The notes: generated by a model not told the origin, from the letters alone. Positions 21,214-31,180 are shown, counted from the first letter of the stretch. The stretch: DNA of 32,532 nucleotides from Acanthaster planci (GCF_001949145.1 NW_019091724.1:1-32532); one strand, 5' to 3'. Program-made: numbers and translations.

Positions 21214-22004
21214 ATGGTTCTGAGTACCAAGAAAAAAAACCATGCCTTTTCAAAAAAAGAGGTGCAAACATTTCCTGATCAGCATCCGAGAGTCATGCGG
21301 TTCACATGTGTACTTGCGAAGATGAGCCGCAACCAAATAGTTGACTACGGCTTCGATCAATAAACAAGACATGAAAATTGGCTGCAGCCGCTTTCCATAC
21401 ATGTGTGTGTAATTCTTAGCCACTACTGGACTGAACGGTTGAAATGGCAGGCGCACTGGGGGTTACACTGACCAGTCACAGGGCTCCTTATTACTTATGC
21501 TGGAATTTCAGGACAAACAAGCAACCGCCATTAGGTGCTAGTGCACATGAGCGTGCTATCGCACAGTGAACGTTTTCTGTTGAGACCGCACGTGGATGCG
21601 GACATGCAGCGTTCTTTGCCCACATCCACGTGCAACCTCAACAGAAAAGTGTTCACAGTGCGACAGTGCACTCACATGCACTGGCACACAACGGTTTTTG
21701 CTTGTCATTCCTACCATTTGGGCATAAATAGTGAGGAGCCCTGTGGTTGGTCAGGGTTACCCCAGTGCACCGTAGCCTACTGCCATTTCAACCAGCACAG
21801 CTAAGAATTAAACAAACACATACAGAAAGCGGCTGCAGCCAATTTCCATGTCTTGTGCATCAATAGGCAACCATTTGGTCAAGACTCGTCTTTGCAAAGT
21901 ACACATGTGAACCGTATGACTCTCAGACACTAATACTAATTTTTTCACCTTTTTTTTAAAAAATGGAATGATTTTGGCCCATTTTTTCTTGGACCTCAGA
22001 ACAA
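21214..22004. mobile_element. Very long foldback element, arms of about 385 bp
   Basis: The left arm 21214-21601 and right arm 21619-22004 are reverse complements with scattered differences, around a 17-base loop. Shared blocks include TTGGCTGCAGCCGCTTTC, GGTTCACATGTGTACTT, TTGAAATGGCAG, CACAGGGCTCC and the innermost GCACGTGGATG. A single strand could form a near-continuous stem of almost 400 bp. It has no real coding capacity; the open frames inside are shadows of the palindrome. Pairing may extend weakly further out on both sides. Confidence 0.85.
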
Positions 22005-22019
22005 AAGCAGGCCTCAAAT

Positions 22020-22140
22020 TTCCCGATGGCAATGGCCATCAGTGCCCTCCCATTTGGCCGTGGTGCCTCCGAAAAGTGATTGTGTTTCATCACCAAGGTG
22101 GCAGTGCCCTTTTTTCTCTTGGCCGTAGTGCCCTATACAT
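22020..22140. repeat. Short repeated GGCCGTGGTGCC-type units
   Basis: Two to three copies of CAGTGCCCT...TTGGCCGT(G/A)GTGCC follow the foldback. They may be its outer flank or a separate diverged minisatellite. Confidence 0.4.
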
Positions 22141-23269
22141 GCATATCAACTGACCCCGTTCGGCGATGTACACAGAAAGCGGCATGTAATGTGACACACG
22201 TATACACATCGTTCCATATGATCTTTCATTCAACCAGCACACAGCACCACCCAAGTGCATGGCATGCATGCAGGGCGTATATGCACTGTGTGTCTATGGG
22301 GATATCATACACTCTGCCCGCCGCACACCGCGTCATGCACGCTGCTCGATCGCAAGTGCGGCACAGTACAGCCAGTGTTGCCAGGAAAAACCCGCCGACC
22401 TATCCAATGACTTCACATAACAGCGCATGCCCAAGCCAAACATTTCAATGTACCATGCAATAACTTTGGTCTAAAACTAAGTGCTATAAACGAGTACGCG
22501 AGTCAGCGGTAAATGAGCTCCACGTTTTTCATGCACACTGGACAATTGTATAGTCGTGGCCATAATTTAACACCGCAATGTGGTGTTTGCAGTTTAGTGC
22601 CATGTGCAATCTGAACTGTACATGTACATGTATACGACATGGATCAGGACTACCGTGATTCTCATGTATATGTACACATGTACGTTGCGTGCAAAATCAC
22701 TCACTTGACTGGCCTGGCCAATTTCTTTGGTAGGCAAAATGCTTAGGAAAGAATGGCTGCAGCTGAAGCTTTTCAATACTCGGCTGCTGGTTCGGCACTA
22801 ATCACGGACATGTTCAGGTATAATGCATGCATATCTTACTTTTTCTTAGGCCTGAATGAATATTGATTTTCATGCAAAAATACCAGGATGGCATGGATGG
22901 CATTAACGCCCAGGAGTTACTTTAGTACACTGATGACATTTATGCCCACACATTTGGCATCATTCTGTCAGTGCCCTTTATTTCAGCCAGTCCACCCATG
23001 CAATGGCAAATGGCAGTGACCAAACAAAAATGATATTCCAGGCTTGCAAAGGTATATACATGTAAACTACCCTACATAGAAATCTTGGGGGAAATGGAGC
23101 AGCATTTCTATGGACACACAACTAGAATAGAATCCCTGTTCGTGCAGTGTTAAATTTCATGATGTAGGCCTCAGCCTATGGCAAAAAAGGCTCATTTTCT
23201 GTCATGTCTGTGGAGTTCGTGGGAGCATAACAGCGGAGCGGACATCGCAGACCCCACAGTTCTGAGGTA
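22141..23269. other. NEK9 intron 1, 5' end, no genes seen
   Basis: About 1.1 kb with TACATGTA runs near 22617-22682 and the second copy of a dispersed repeat at 23060-23106. No coding feature can be supported. Confidence 0.5.
23060..23106 (-). repeat. Dispersed repeat block, copy 2
   Basis: This is the inverse copy of 20236-20282 (CTACATAGAAATCTTGGGGG and neighbours). Confidence 0.6.
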
Positions 23270-23444
23270 CAGTCGAACCTCGTATATAAGAGGTCCTTTG
23301 GACTTGGCAAACTACCTTGTTATAACAGAAACCTTGTATTATCACGAATGAAAAAAATGAAAAAGAAAGGATTGGGATCCAACAATTTCCTTGTCTTAAG
23401 CAGGCTCTTGTATTAACAGTGCTCTTATTAACGAAGTTTGACTG
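23270..23444. mobile_element. pogo/Tigger-like MITE with TA target site
   Basis: The 175-bp element is flanked by TA (23268-23269 and 23445-23446). Its termini are CAGTCGAACCTCGTATA and, from the right, CAGTCAAACTTCGTTAA. CAGTCGAACCTCGTTATA-type ends with a TA duplication are characteristic of pogo/Tigger (Tc1-mariner superfamily) elements. It has no transposase. It lies about 180 bases inside NEK9 intron 1 from exon 1. Confidence 0.85.
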
Positions 23445-23623
23445 TACAACCTCTGGGCTAGCCTACTCCCAGAACTGTAGTGTAGGGCACTAGGCCTAGA
23501 CTAGTCGAACCCCATAGTTTTTGGGGTAGCCTAGGCAGGTCATGCACATAGCGGCAGGGGTTAACCTGTTTTCGTCGTAGGCCTACTTCGTCAATGTCAT
23601 GCCTGGCTGTAGATATAGCCTAC

Positions 23624-23776
23624 CTCAGTTTTACTATAAAGAACCGCTTCACCGAATGCCCCCTTTCCTAGCACTCTGACATGATTGTAACGTTCTTCCT
23701 GTCCAACGTGGGCAGATTCAGCCAGTGAATTTGCATTAGAATTCGATCCACTCAACATGCTCGGCGAGTCTTCCAT
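23624..23776 (-). CDS. nek9: NEK9 kinase, coding exon 1
   Basis: Translation is taken from ATG at 23776 (MEDSPSMLSGSNSN), because the open frame above it has no other ATG and meets TAA at 23809-23807. The exon has 51 codons and ends GKGAFGEAVLYSKTE at a GTAGGC donor (23623-23622), phase 0. GKGAFGEA is the glycine-rich ATP-binding loop, and RVLGKGAFGEAVLY is very close to the NEK9 family sequence. The N-terminal tail before the kinase domain is Ser/Asn-rich and probably disordered, as in other NEK9 proteins. A further 5' non-coding exon cannot be excluded. Confidence 0.9.
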
Positions 23777-24646
23777 CTCTGCATCCGAGCCGTTGTACAC
23801 AGACAATTAATAATTACGCGACTTCTGGCAACTGAAATTATCCATATCAAGCCTGCACACTACTTACGGGTGCAGTGTCCCAATTCAAGGAAAATTCTCC
23901 GCCCGGCGGTGGCGCACAAAAAATACCCCCCAACAGATTCTTTCAAAAAGAGGGGTCTGTTTGGGCCAAGAAATGGTGGGATTGTGTCAGTACGGCACAG
24001 AATCATCTCTTTGGATTCAGAGGCACTCATCTGGGGGCGAAGCAGCCAAAAATGTGATTGAAAGTTTGTCAGAAGAGCCGCAGAAGGTGAGGGATGTCAT
24101 TTGAAAAATGGCCGCTGAAAAGATTTGGAACATTCACTTTTTGAGGGGTGAGTTTGTTCTGGGCAGATAATTAAAAAATTCATTGGTAAACCTACTAAAA
24201 ATTCAAAATCAAATGAAATCTGAAGGACCAAACAACACATTGGTTTTTTTGTTTGAGGGGCCTCAGGGTCTTCAGTTGCGCGCCATATGGCTCCAAACTT
24301 GGTTCATGTTACACTATTTTCAATAGAGCTTGAATTGGTTCAGTGCACCTTACATGGCAAAAGCCTAGTGGTATTGGTACAAGGTGCATATGCCTATGCG
24401 GGAACCAGCTTCGTGATAGTCTTGCTTCGTGTCGTACAGTGCGACATCGTTTTTGGCCCAAGACTCAATCGATAGTACAGTCACAGACGCGTACAATAAA
24501 ATCTGGACTCGCAATGCTCTTAATCAGCTTATAGGGGGATTTCCCNCTCCATCTGCGCATATCTGCATCGAAACCGAGGCTCTCTGTGTGGAACTTCGTC
24601 GCGCGCGCCCGCAGAGTCGACACTGTACATGCAGTATCCGGTTCGT
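23777..24646. other. NEK9 5' flank, probable promoter region
   Basis: This is the DNA immediately upstream of the NEK9 start codon. CpG is more frequent near 23880-23910 and 24590-24620 than in the introns. I see no TATA box or other motif that I can defend. One ambiguous base (N) is at 24546. Confidence 0.35.
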
Positions 24647-24685
24647 AAATGTGGCGCCACTTCAATTTAAACCACGCCCACCGCA
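24647..24685 (+). repeat. Dispersed direct repeat, copy 1
   Basis: TGTGGCGCCACTTCAATTTA and the following AACCACGCCCACCGCAC recur, slightly diverged, at 26515-26555. Both copies are preceded by a GC-rich tract and a GGTTCG motif. Confidence 0.6.
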
Positions 24686-24965
24686 CAAGATACACGACCA
24701 TCGCAGGTACATTAGTTCGTGGTAAATTGCCATTATTTTTCTTTTGATTTTACGTGCTGAGTCATCCTGAAAGACTCTTCCACAAAAAGTTGAAGCCTGG
24801 AAAGTCTGAATGTCACTACCTTTATGTATTTTGTGTCTTGACTCCGTACTTTCCATCGTCTGATCGTATTAAGAATTGAAGCTAACACATACAGCCTCTT
24901 TTTCAAACGCGGAAATGCGCAGATCGATGCTAAAAGCGTCGTATTGGGATCCCTCTATAGACTCG

Positions 24966-25083
24966 CGGCCATTTTACCGAGCCGAATACAAAGCTTTCCT
25001 GGTAATGCCCGCCTTCGTTCTTCCTGACGTCATTAGAAGGGAGCCAACCCACGCTTTTGTATTCGGCTCAGTGAAATGGCCGC
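24966..25083. repeat. Short hairpin element
   Basis: The inverted arms GCGGCCATTTTACCGAGCCG / GCGGCCATTTCACTGAGCCG continue through AATACAAA on both sides. Arms are about 30 bp with a spacer of about 56 bases. This is probably a small MITE. Confidence 0.7.
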
Positions 25084-25218
25084 TGGTTGGTTTCTTTTTC
25101 ATACAAAAGCGTTGCAAGTCCAGGTTTTTTATGTACGTCTGGGAGTGGAGTAAGTTTAGACCGCAATTTTTGTAAATTGGGACGCCCTCTAGTACACCAA
25201 CCCTCGTAAGGCCAACCT

Positions 25219-25234
25219 CGTTCCCATGGGAACG
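25219..25234. repeat. 16-bp perfect palindrome
   Basis: CGTTCCCATGGGAACG is perfectly self-complementary. Its neighbours (CCAACCTCG and CCCGCCACGTTGG) suggest the fused ends of an old element. Confidence 0.6.
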
Positions 25235-25239
25235 ATCTT

Positions 25240-25681
25240 GCCCCGCCACGTTGGTTCAAACCATGCCTTATTCCTACTTTTATTATTTGGGATATTTAAA
25301 TTAGTATTTCAATCACTGTGTTTACGCAACAGCTTTTGAAATATGTGTGCAATTGACCTTACATTTACATATATTCTGAATAGCCAGTCAGCTTTTGTAG
25401 AAAAATGCTGTGTAGCATCGTGATCAGAATATTGACAGAAATATAATATACAATCAGTGCACTGAAATACGTGATTGCCGAGTTTTCGGTAACTGGGTAA
25501 CTTCGTCAGGGCAAGCAGATTCAGTTCATTTTCATATTCAGCATGACCAAGCTTATGGAGCGTCAAAAGTGGACAACCCCATTTTCTCATTTTTTGCTAG
25601 TAGATCTTCGGGTTCGGGGAATTTGCGTAAAGCATTTTCAAAAACTCAATTTTCTGCTGGCAGAAATTGGGATTTTACTTT
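25240..25681. other. Spacer without identifiable features
   Basis: AT-rich DNA. Open frames here carry no recognisable domain. Confidence 0.4.
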
Positions 25682-26156
25682 GGCGGCGCGTCGTGTGCTG
25701 TTGCCCTTCCTTAGCTTCATGGTGTTATAGAAGGCGCCTTTACTGTTTTCTTTCATTTCCGTCCACCTTTCTTGCAAAGTACATGCAATTCGCTCTTTGG
25801 TGTTGATTTTTCATTGTTTTTATCTCATCGATTCATTAATTGGGATTAATTTCAGTCATATTTTATTGAAAAAATGATAGAAGAGCAAAAGAAAATCCTA
25901 ATAAGAAGGAACTGCTCTCTCAAAATAAGTGGAAAATCTTTCTGATTGCATTTGGTTTGAAAAAAAAGGAAAAGAGTTTTCTTCAACAACTCACTCTTAA
26001 GTTAGAAAGAATCCACGAAAAAGAACAACAGAATCAAGGCCTGGTACCTATGGCATGTTTTGTGCAAGCACGGGTCGGGGGAAGGAAAGGAAAGAAAACA
26101 GTAAAGGCACCCTCTATATACACCATGAAGTAAAGGGCGACAGCACACGACGCGTC
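25682..26156. mobile_element. Foldback element with arms of about 105 bp
   Basis: The left arm 25682-25790 is the reverse complement of 26051-26156. Shared stretches are AAAGAAAACAGTAAAGGC, ACACCATGAAG and CAGCACACGACGCG. The outer ends are CGACGCG-rich and run into the CGACG block at 26130-26330. The interior of about 260 bases is AT-rich and non-coding. Confidence 0.8.
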
Positions 26157-26362
26157 GCGTCGTGTCGTGCGTCGCGTCTAGCTTCAGGCGACGCAATGCA
26201 CGACACGACAGCATGACGCAACGGGCGACGGAAGGGGCGACGTTTAGGCAGAAAAAAATGCAACAAGGAACAGCACGACGTGACGGGCGACGGCACGACG
26301 CGACGCACGACGCGTCGTGTGTGTACAAACGGAATGGCAAAAGGCGACGGTTCGACCCGACG
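26130..26362. repeat. CGACG-rich low-complexity block
   Basis: Dense units of GGGCGACG, CACGACGCG and GTCGTGCGTCGC occur in both orientations, with several CGACGCGTCG palindromes. CpG density is far above the rest of this CpG-poor window. Frames running through it on either strand are compositional artefacts. Confidence 0.8.
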
Positions 26363-26486
26363 ACGGTTCAACTCTTCACGAGAGTCAACAGGCGGCGCTA
26401 TTTCGGTCCGAATTTGCACTGCTTTCTATGGACGCGTATTTGGTGTAGTGCAACCATAAATCCAACCCAATCCATTTTCTATCTTG

Positions 26487-26503
26487 CGCCGCTACGCGGC
26501 GCT
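26487..26503. repeat. GC hairpin
   Basis: GCGCCGC-TAC-GCGGCGC is a perfect 7-bp stem with a 3-base loop, just upstream of the second copy of the dispersed repeat. Confidence 0.6.
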
Positions 26504-26514
26504 ATGTGGTTCGG

Positions 26515-26555
26515 GGTGTGGCGTCACTTCAGTTTAAACCACGTCCACACTGCAC
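26515..26555 (+). repeat. Dispersed direct repeat, copy 2
   Basis: GTGTGGCGTCACTTCAGTTT and the following AAACCACGTCCACACTGCAC match 24647-24685. Confidence 0.6.
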
Positions 26556-26577
26556 ATAGAGTTAATGTAGGGGCAAA

Positions 26578-26944
26578 GTAAGAAAAAACCGTGCTCACCT
26601 TTTTGCTAAGGTGCTGAATTTTCGGACCCACTGGGCCTTCATCGGAGCTGTGGGGGGACTAGTAGTTCGAATGCAGAAAAGTCCACATTCAAACCGCCAG
26701 CCTCGTGTATCGTATCTCTTGCGGTGTCCACTACAACAGTGAAATGAAACGGTGCTTGGCTGACCGATTCACTGAGCACTTACGAAGCGTCCGACCTCAA
26801 CTCCCGGGGCACCCTGCAGCTCGCCACTTCACCAAGGCACCACACACTTGTGATGACATGCGCGTGCGTGTCCTTCCGACGAAGGCCTAGTGGGGGCCAA
26901 AAATTTAGCACCTTAGCAGAAAGGTGAGCACTGTTTTTTCTTAC
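26578..26944. mobile_element. 367-bp element with 65-bp TIRs enclosing a GIY-YIG fragment
   Basis: The arms 26578-26643 and 26880-26944 are inverted copies: GTAAGAAAAAACNGTGCTCA, then CCTTTNTGCTAAGGTGCT and GGGCCTTC-like bases. They begin GTAAG at both ends. Nearly all the sequence between them is a piece of a Penelope-like endonuclease. It may be a non-autonomous DNA element that captured a retroelement piece, or a Penelope-derived foldback. A 12-base match, CACTGCACATAG, occurs 17 bases outside the left end and about 46 bases outside the right end. Confidence 0.75.
26672..26890 (+). pseudogene. Penelope-like GIY-YIG endonuclease fragment
   Basis: The frame reads CRKVHIQTASLVYRISCGVH, then YNSEMKRCLADRFTEHLRSV, then PAARHFTKAPH, and ends at TAG (26888-26890) inside the right inverted repeat. 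The pattern VY.ISC, G.HY..E..R.LADRF.EHLR and P.ARHF...H is that of the C-terminal GIY-YIG endonuclease of Penelope-like elements. The usual YIGET motif has decayed to YNSEM, and no reverse transcriptase is present. It has about 72 codons and no start of its own. The Arg and Glu/His positions of the core are mostly kept, but activity is unlikely. Confidence 0.7.
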
Positions 26945-27051
26945 ATTACTGATCATCAGTGCTCCGTAGTTTTCTTATACTTCGTATGTTCACTGCACAT
27001 AGTGTACCTAAGTGAATATCTCACGCGCACAAATAGTGTGTAAAAGGCCAG

Positions 27052-27297
27052 AGAAAGCCACCTGCATGGTCTATGCTACTAAAAAAAGTACCTGGTTCGT
27101 GAGTGACGTGACACTTTGGTACTCCATAGAGTTACGTGCATTCGTATCGCCGTTTATGGAATCGGAATTTAACGCGCAACTTCAGCGATCGTCCAATAGG
27201 AGCCTGCAAATAGTTTCACGTCCGCCATTGTGACGAAGTCATTCACGAACCAGGCACTATCTTTTTTTAGTAGCATAGACCACGCAGGTGGCTTTCT
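27052..27297. mobile_element. MITE with TIRs of about 60 bp
   Basis: The left arm AGAAAGCCACCTGCATGGTC, then TATGCTACTAAAAAAAG and CCTGGTTCGTGA (27052-27110), is matched inverted at 27230-27297. Total length is about 246 bp. The interior is non-coding. No clear target duplication is visible. Confidence 0.85.
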
Positions 27298-29112
27298 ATG
27301 GTAAGCAGAATGTTTCAATATTCTATGTTTTCCATATATATATGTGCGATGTTGTAGTAGGGATAGGGACGGAACTGGACCATAAAGTTTCCCCAGGGAA
27401 AACTTGTCTTTCAGATGCGTGATGACAACACTCTAAAACCCGAACCCGAACGACTCGAGCCCCCCCGCCCCCGAGAGACACCAGTCGCCACCGAGTGACT
27501 AGACGTGAAATGACTCGTTAGTCTGTCGTGTTTTTCGTCCAGAACATGAACCAGCATGCTGGTTACGTTTACAAAATGGATGAGCCTCTTTACTGTTGGC
27601 CGCGATCCAGCGTGCCGGGCCGGTTCGGCCGCACCAGAATGGTGTTCCTTTGTTTTGAACGTACATGTACGTAAAACTGTTGCAACGTGAGAATGTTATT
27701 GTGCCCAAAGAGAAACTTTACTCGACCCACCCTGTCACAGTTTTCGTCATTGGGCATCGTAAATATTCATGTTTGTTCCAAGCAGTTCTGAAAGAGGGAT
27801 GCACACAGTAAATCCGTACCATTTAGTACGTAATGCAAATGCTCAACGCGGAGCTACGAAAGAAAAAGAACTGAGCGCGAGAAAAAAATGTAAGTTGAAT
27901 ATACCTTGTCAAGTGTGACTCTCGTAACCACATGTTGCACCAGGGAAGAACATGCAAAGCATGTTCCAAGTAAATAACAATGCATTAAAAAATATCCATG
28001 ATGTTAATGAGCCTCATGCTAACGGATAGAACGATACGCCTTTCATCTCTAGATATTTGTACCAAAGATGAGTGATGATCCATTTAATTTTGTTCCCAAA
28101 ATTATTTAACTAGGTTTACAGACTATGATATTAAGTGATACTGAACCAAATAAGCCTTTTGCGAGTTAAATTTGAATACAATCTGGTACCCTGAGTTATC
28201 TGATTACACAAAAGCATGACAATTCGAAGTCCACAGACTAAAGACTTGTTGCTATTGAAGGGAGGTTCCAAGTGATGAAATTGGGAATACAATTTGTGAC
28301 TTTGTAATTACCCATTTTAAGAGTTTCCACATATTATACTTGCTTTGATTTTTTGTCGATTACCCCTGGCAACAAAATTGTATACACTTTACCTTTACGT
28401 TGTGCTCATTTTTACTACCGCAGTGCTGTATCGACTGGAGTTCGCCAAAACACTCACTGGAGGTCACACACAACCAATGAACCTCAACTGATTTGAATTC
28501 TGCACATGTAGTTCGTGATGGTTTGTGAAAATATAAAAATCAAGCAACAACCGGGGAACCAACTTCAGTCATTTAGCTATCGTTAGTAACAAAGATAACT
28601 GGTTTTCTGCCGAGTTCCCCAACTTAACGCACGACAAGCTTCCTCGCGTGACCACGAACGAAGATATAAACCATGGGGTTACTGATCCTCCCTTTTATCA
28701 AAACCATTAACTTCGCGGTCAACTGCGCAACCACAGCGTGTGGGGTATTGATAGCTCCATGCTTTGACTCACTCTCAGCCACCCCAACCATAACGTATCG
28801 GGTTTTTTTAACTTTCACGTGAATTACACGATAAGAAAGAACTTGTCTGATTGCGTCATGCCTGTGCCCGGTGACGACGTATTTAATGCGTTAAACAAGT
28901 AAGTTCATTGACGCTCATAGACTGTTCAACGTTAACTCGACCAAGTCGTGCAAACAAGCGCGGGACCCCTTGAGTAGCGGGCTAGGCACCGCTTACATTT
29001 ACTACAACGGTGCAGACGACACAGGCAGTACAGGCTACGTACCTGTCCTTAAAAAAAAGGCCTTACAAGTTACTCCTTTTTCGGACATGAATTTTTCTTA
29101 AAATCACTTTTT
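27298..29112. other. Spacer of 1.8 kb without supported genes
   Basis: Contains a C-rich tract (27461-27472) and a TACATGTAC site (27662). A minus-strand frame near 28624-28880 contains SNPMVYIF but has no supporting context. I see nothing else. Confidence 0.45.
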
Positions 29113-29565
29113 GTGTATCTCTGTACTCTTCTTTCATGTGTGAAGACTGTTTGACATCTTTTTTGAGTTATGTGAACTGAACGGTGCACTTTTTGAAACA
29201 TTCAGGATTGACCAAGCATTTCTGGACAAGTGAGGGCGCTTTTACTATCATGTACAGTATATCCAAGAAGACATGGTTCAGGTTGCATGTTTTCAGGCGG
29301 TTTCAAGGAAACTTTAGAAATTGGGAACTCTTACCTCGACTTTTTATCACAGACCTCGCTCGTTTTTTTTTGTTTCCACAATAGAAACTAGTGTATCTCT
29401 GTACTCTTCTTTGTATGAAGACTGACATCTTTTTGAGTTACAGGAACTGAACGGTGCACTTTCCCAAACATTAAAAATTGACCAAGCATTTCTAGACAAG
29501 TGAGGGCGCTTTGGCTTTGATGCAAACCCAGGAAGACGTGGTTCAGGCGGCATGTTTTCATGTTC
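29113..29565. repeat. Two-copy direct duplication, offset 278 bp
   Basis: The block from GTGTATCTCTGTACTCTTCT through GAACTGAACGGTGCACTTT and TGACCAAGCATTTCT to GGTTCAGG...GCATGTTTTCA occurs at 29113-29300 and again at 29391-29565. Scattered substitutions and small deletions separate the copies. Only two copies are visible. Confidence 0.85.
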
Positions 29566-29577
29566 AATTTGCAGTGA

Positions 29578-29955
29578 TGTAGTCGAGTACTTTTTGAGAA
29601 CCAAGCTCTCTACCAAATATTTAACTAGTTAGGAGGGAACAAAGCTGAAGTACATCGGTATTTGATGATACATGCATAAAGGTAAGATTACAAAGCAACA
29701 TAATGACTTCAGAGCATCACTGTTTGATTAAAATTAACTTTTTAGGACAAAAGTACTCAGCCGAGTACTTTCCGAGTACTTTTCTCCTTAAAACTTAAAT
29801 TTTACACAACTGGGAGTGTCTGAAGTCTAACATTTATTTTGTAATCTTACTTTTGCACATTTACCATCAAATGCCTGTGCACTCTGGCTTTATTCCCTCT
29901 TACCCAGTTCAGTATTTTGCGGAGAACGTTGGTACTCGGAAAGTACTCGACTACA
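29578..29955. mobile_element. MITE with TGTAGTCGAGTACTTT termini
   Basis: The terminal inverted repeats are TGTAGTCGAGTACTTTTTGA at the left and TGTAGTCGAGTACTTTCCGA read from the right. Inner blocks also pair (GTAAGATTACAAAG at 29683 with the inverse at 29841), so the whole 378-bp element is hairpin-like. GAGTACTTTCCGAGTACTTT is also repeated inside it. Non-coding. Confidence 0.8.
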
Positions 29956-30569
29956 ACATTGTCAATTTGTTTACCCCAAATTTGCTATCTGGGAACATTT
30001 CCATGAAAAGTATTTTTGCTGGATTATTGCCATATAGTTACATAGCAATAAAATTGCCAAAGAAATAAAATCTGCCATAGCAGTGGTTAAAAAAATCTAG
30101 AAATGTTCTGTGCACACATGCAACATTAAGATTCAGTGTCTTGGATGACATCATAGTTCTGGTCATGAATATGGAAATATGCATTAGCATAAAAACCAAA
30201 AAAGCATCAAAATATTGATTAAAATTGTAAAACAAAAATTTAAAATTAGGTTAATTGAAACTCAAAGATGCAGTATCAAAGGGTTTTTAGTAAAATTTAT
30301 AAAAATATCTATACTTCCTGGTTCCTTTAAATTACATTACACAATTTCGGATTGACTCACCCTGCAGATTCGTCCCTTCATATTTAAGTTCATAAGTTCA
30401 TTCATATGCAAATTCTTTACAAAGAGATGCCCACGAAGCTAAGCACAACCTGGGTAAAGTCGTCTTTTGTTTCTTGTGTGCAATCTGATCGGTTCACTTT
30501 TTCTGTGCTCCGTTTCTGTTGCTAGTTTAGGTTTATATTTTTTCGAGAGTTTCGTCGGACTTTTCGCCA
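29956..30569. other. AT-rich spacer
   Basis: No gene or repeat that I can support in about 600 bases. Confidence 0.4.
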
Positions 30570-30778
30570 TGCCTAAGGAAGTCGTGTTCGTTCTACAGCT
30601 CCCTCCACGGTCTCCACTCTCCAGACCTCTAGAAGATGAAGCTGTAGACATTTCGGCCGTCACAACTAGAGAGATTATGCAGCAGCCAAATACGGTGCGA
30701 GTCACGTCCCAGGCCCGAGGCGGATCGGCTGAAGAGCACTCAGCGCTCGTCCTGTCGTGGACTGGTAACTCTAATAAG
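30570..30778 (+). CDS. Candidate first coding exon of an unidentified gene
   Basis: ATG at 30570 has a good initiation context (CGCCATGCC). The frame reads MPKEVVFVLQLPPRSPLSRP, then LEDEAVDISAVTT and onward, to AAG followed by a GTCAGT donor at 30779. The upstream frame is also open to about 30467, so it could start earlier. Composition is richer in GC and CpG than the surroundings, as expected for a 5' exon. I recognise no domain. The retrotransposon begins about 400 bases downstream, so any second exon would lie outside the window or have been displaced. It could equally be a chance frame. Confidence 0.3.
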
Positions 30779-30825
30779 GTCAGTCGGCCGCAATGCCCTG
30801 ACCAAACTTAAGACCTACCGTTGAC

Positions 30826-30922
30826 TTGACCCAAGTCGGGATCTCAGTGACGTCTTCGTTTGAACAGTGTACTTTGGATACATATTACTTTGAGTTCAGT
30901 TCAGAAATCCCGACTTGATGAG
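30826..30922. repeat. Small inverted repeat CAAGTCGGGAT(C/T)TC
   Basis: Inverted copies of about 14 bases lie near 30830 and 30905. They may bracket a tiny insertion or a structured RNA element; nothing more can be said. Confidence 0.4.
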
Positions 30923-31180
30923 TCTGCCAACCGTTTGTACACAGCGAATGGGCTCATCTACCAAAAGTGGTAGCAGTCAATCACATTGCCGGCTTGTTTT
31001 TTCGTCCTTCATATCTGCATTGTAATTAATGAGTATACAACTCCGACTACTTTGATGATGGAAATTCTGTGTATATGTAGCGTTTTCCCCCTTGTAAAAA
31101 TAAGAACCCTTGCATCTACAGCTGTAGACTCCATGTACATTTTTCCCAGCAGTAGATTAGGAGCCTTTAACTTTTGACCC

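Noticed and set aside
21535-22463. Several frames of 75-127 codons around the long palindrome
   Set aside because: They mirror each other across the palindrome or run through TACATG-like repeats, with no recognisable domain.
26002-26581. Arg-rich frames of 100-139 codons on both strands
   Set aside because: They come from the CGACG-rich low-complexity block, which lacks stop codons in several frames.
26640-26690. tRNA-derived SINE suggested by AGTTCGAATGC, which resembles a polymerase III B box
   Set aside because: No matching A box at the right distance and no cloverleaf. The bases belong to the GIY-YIG-bearing element.
28624-28880. Minus-strand frame with SNPMVYIF, resembling the NPxxY of GPCR helix 7
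   Set aside because: The residues before it are not a hydrophobic helix, no other transmembrane segment is found upstream, an in-frame stop lies just above 28880 and no splice acceptor is convincing. The resemblance is probably chance.
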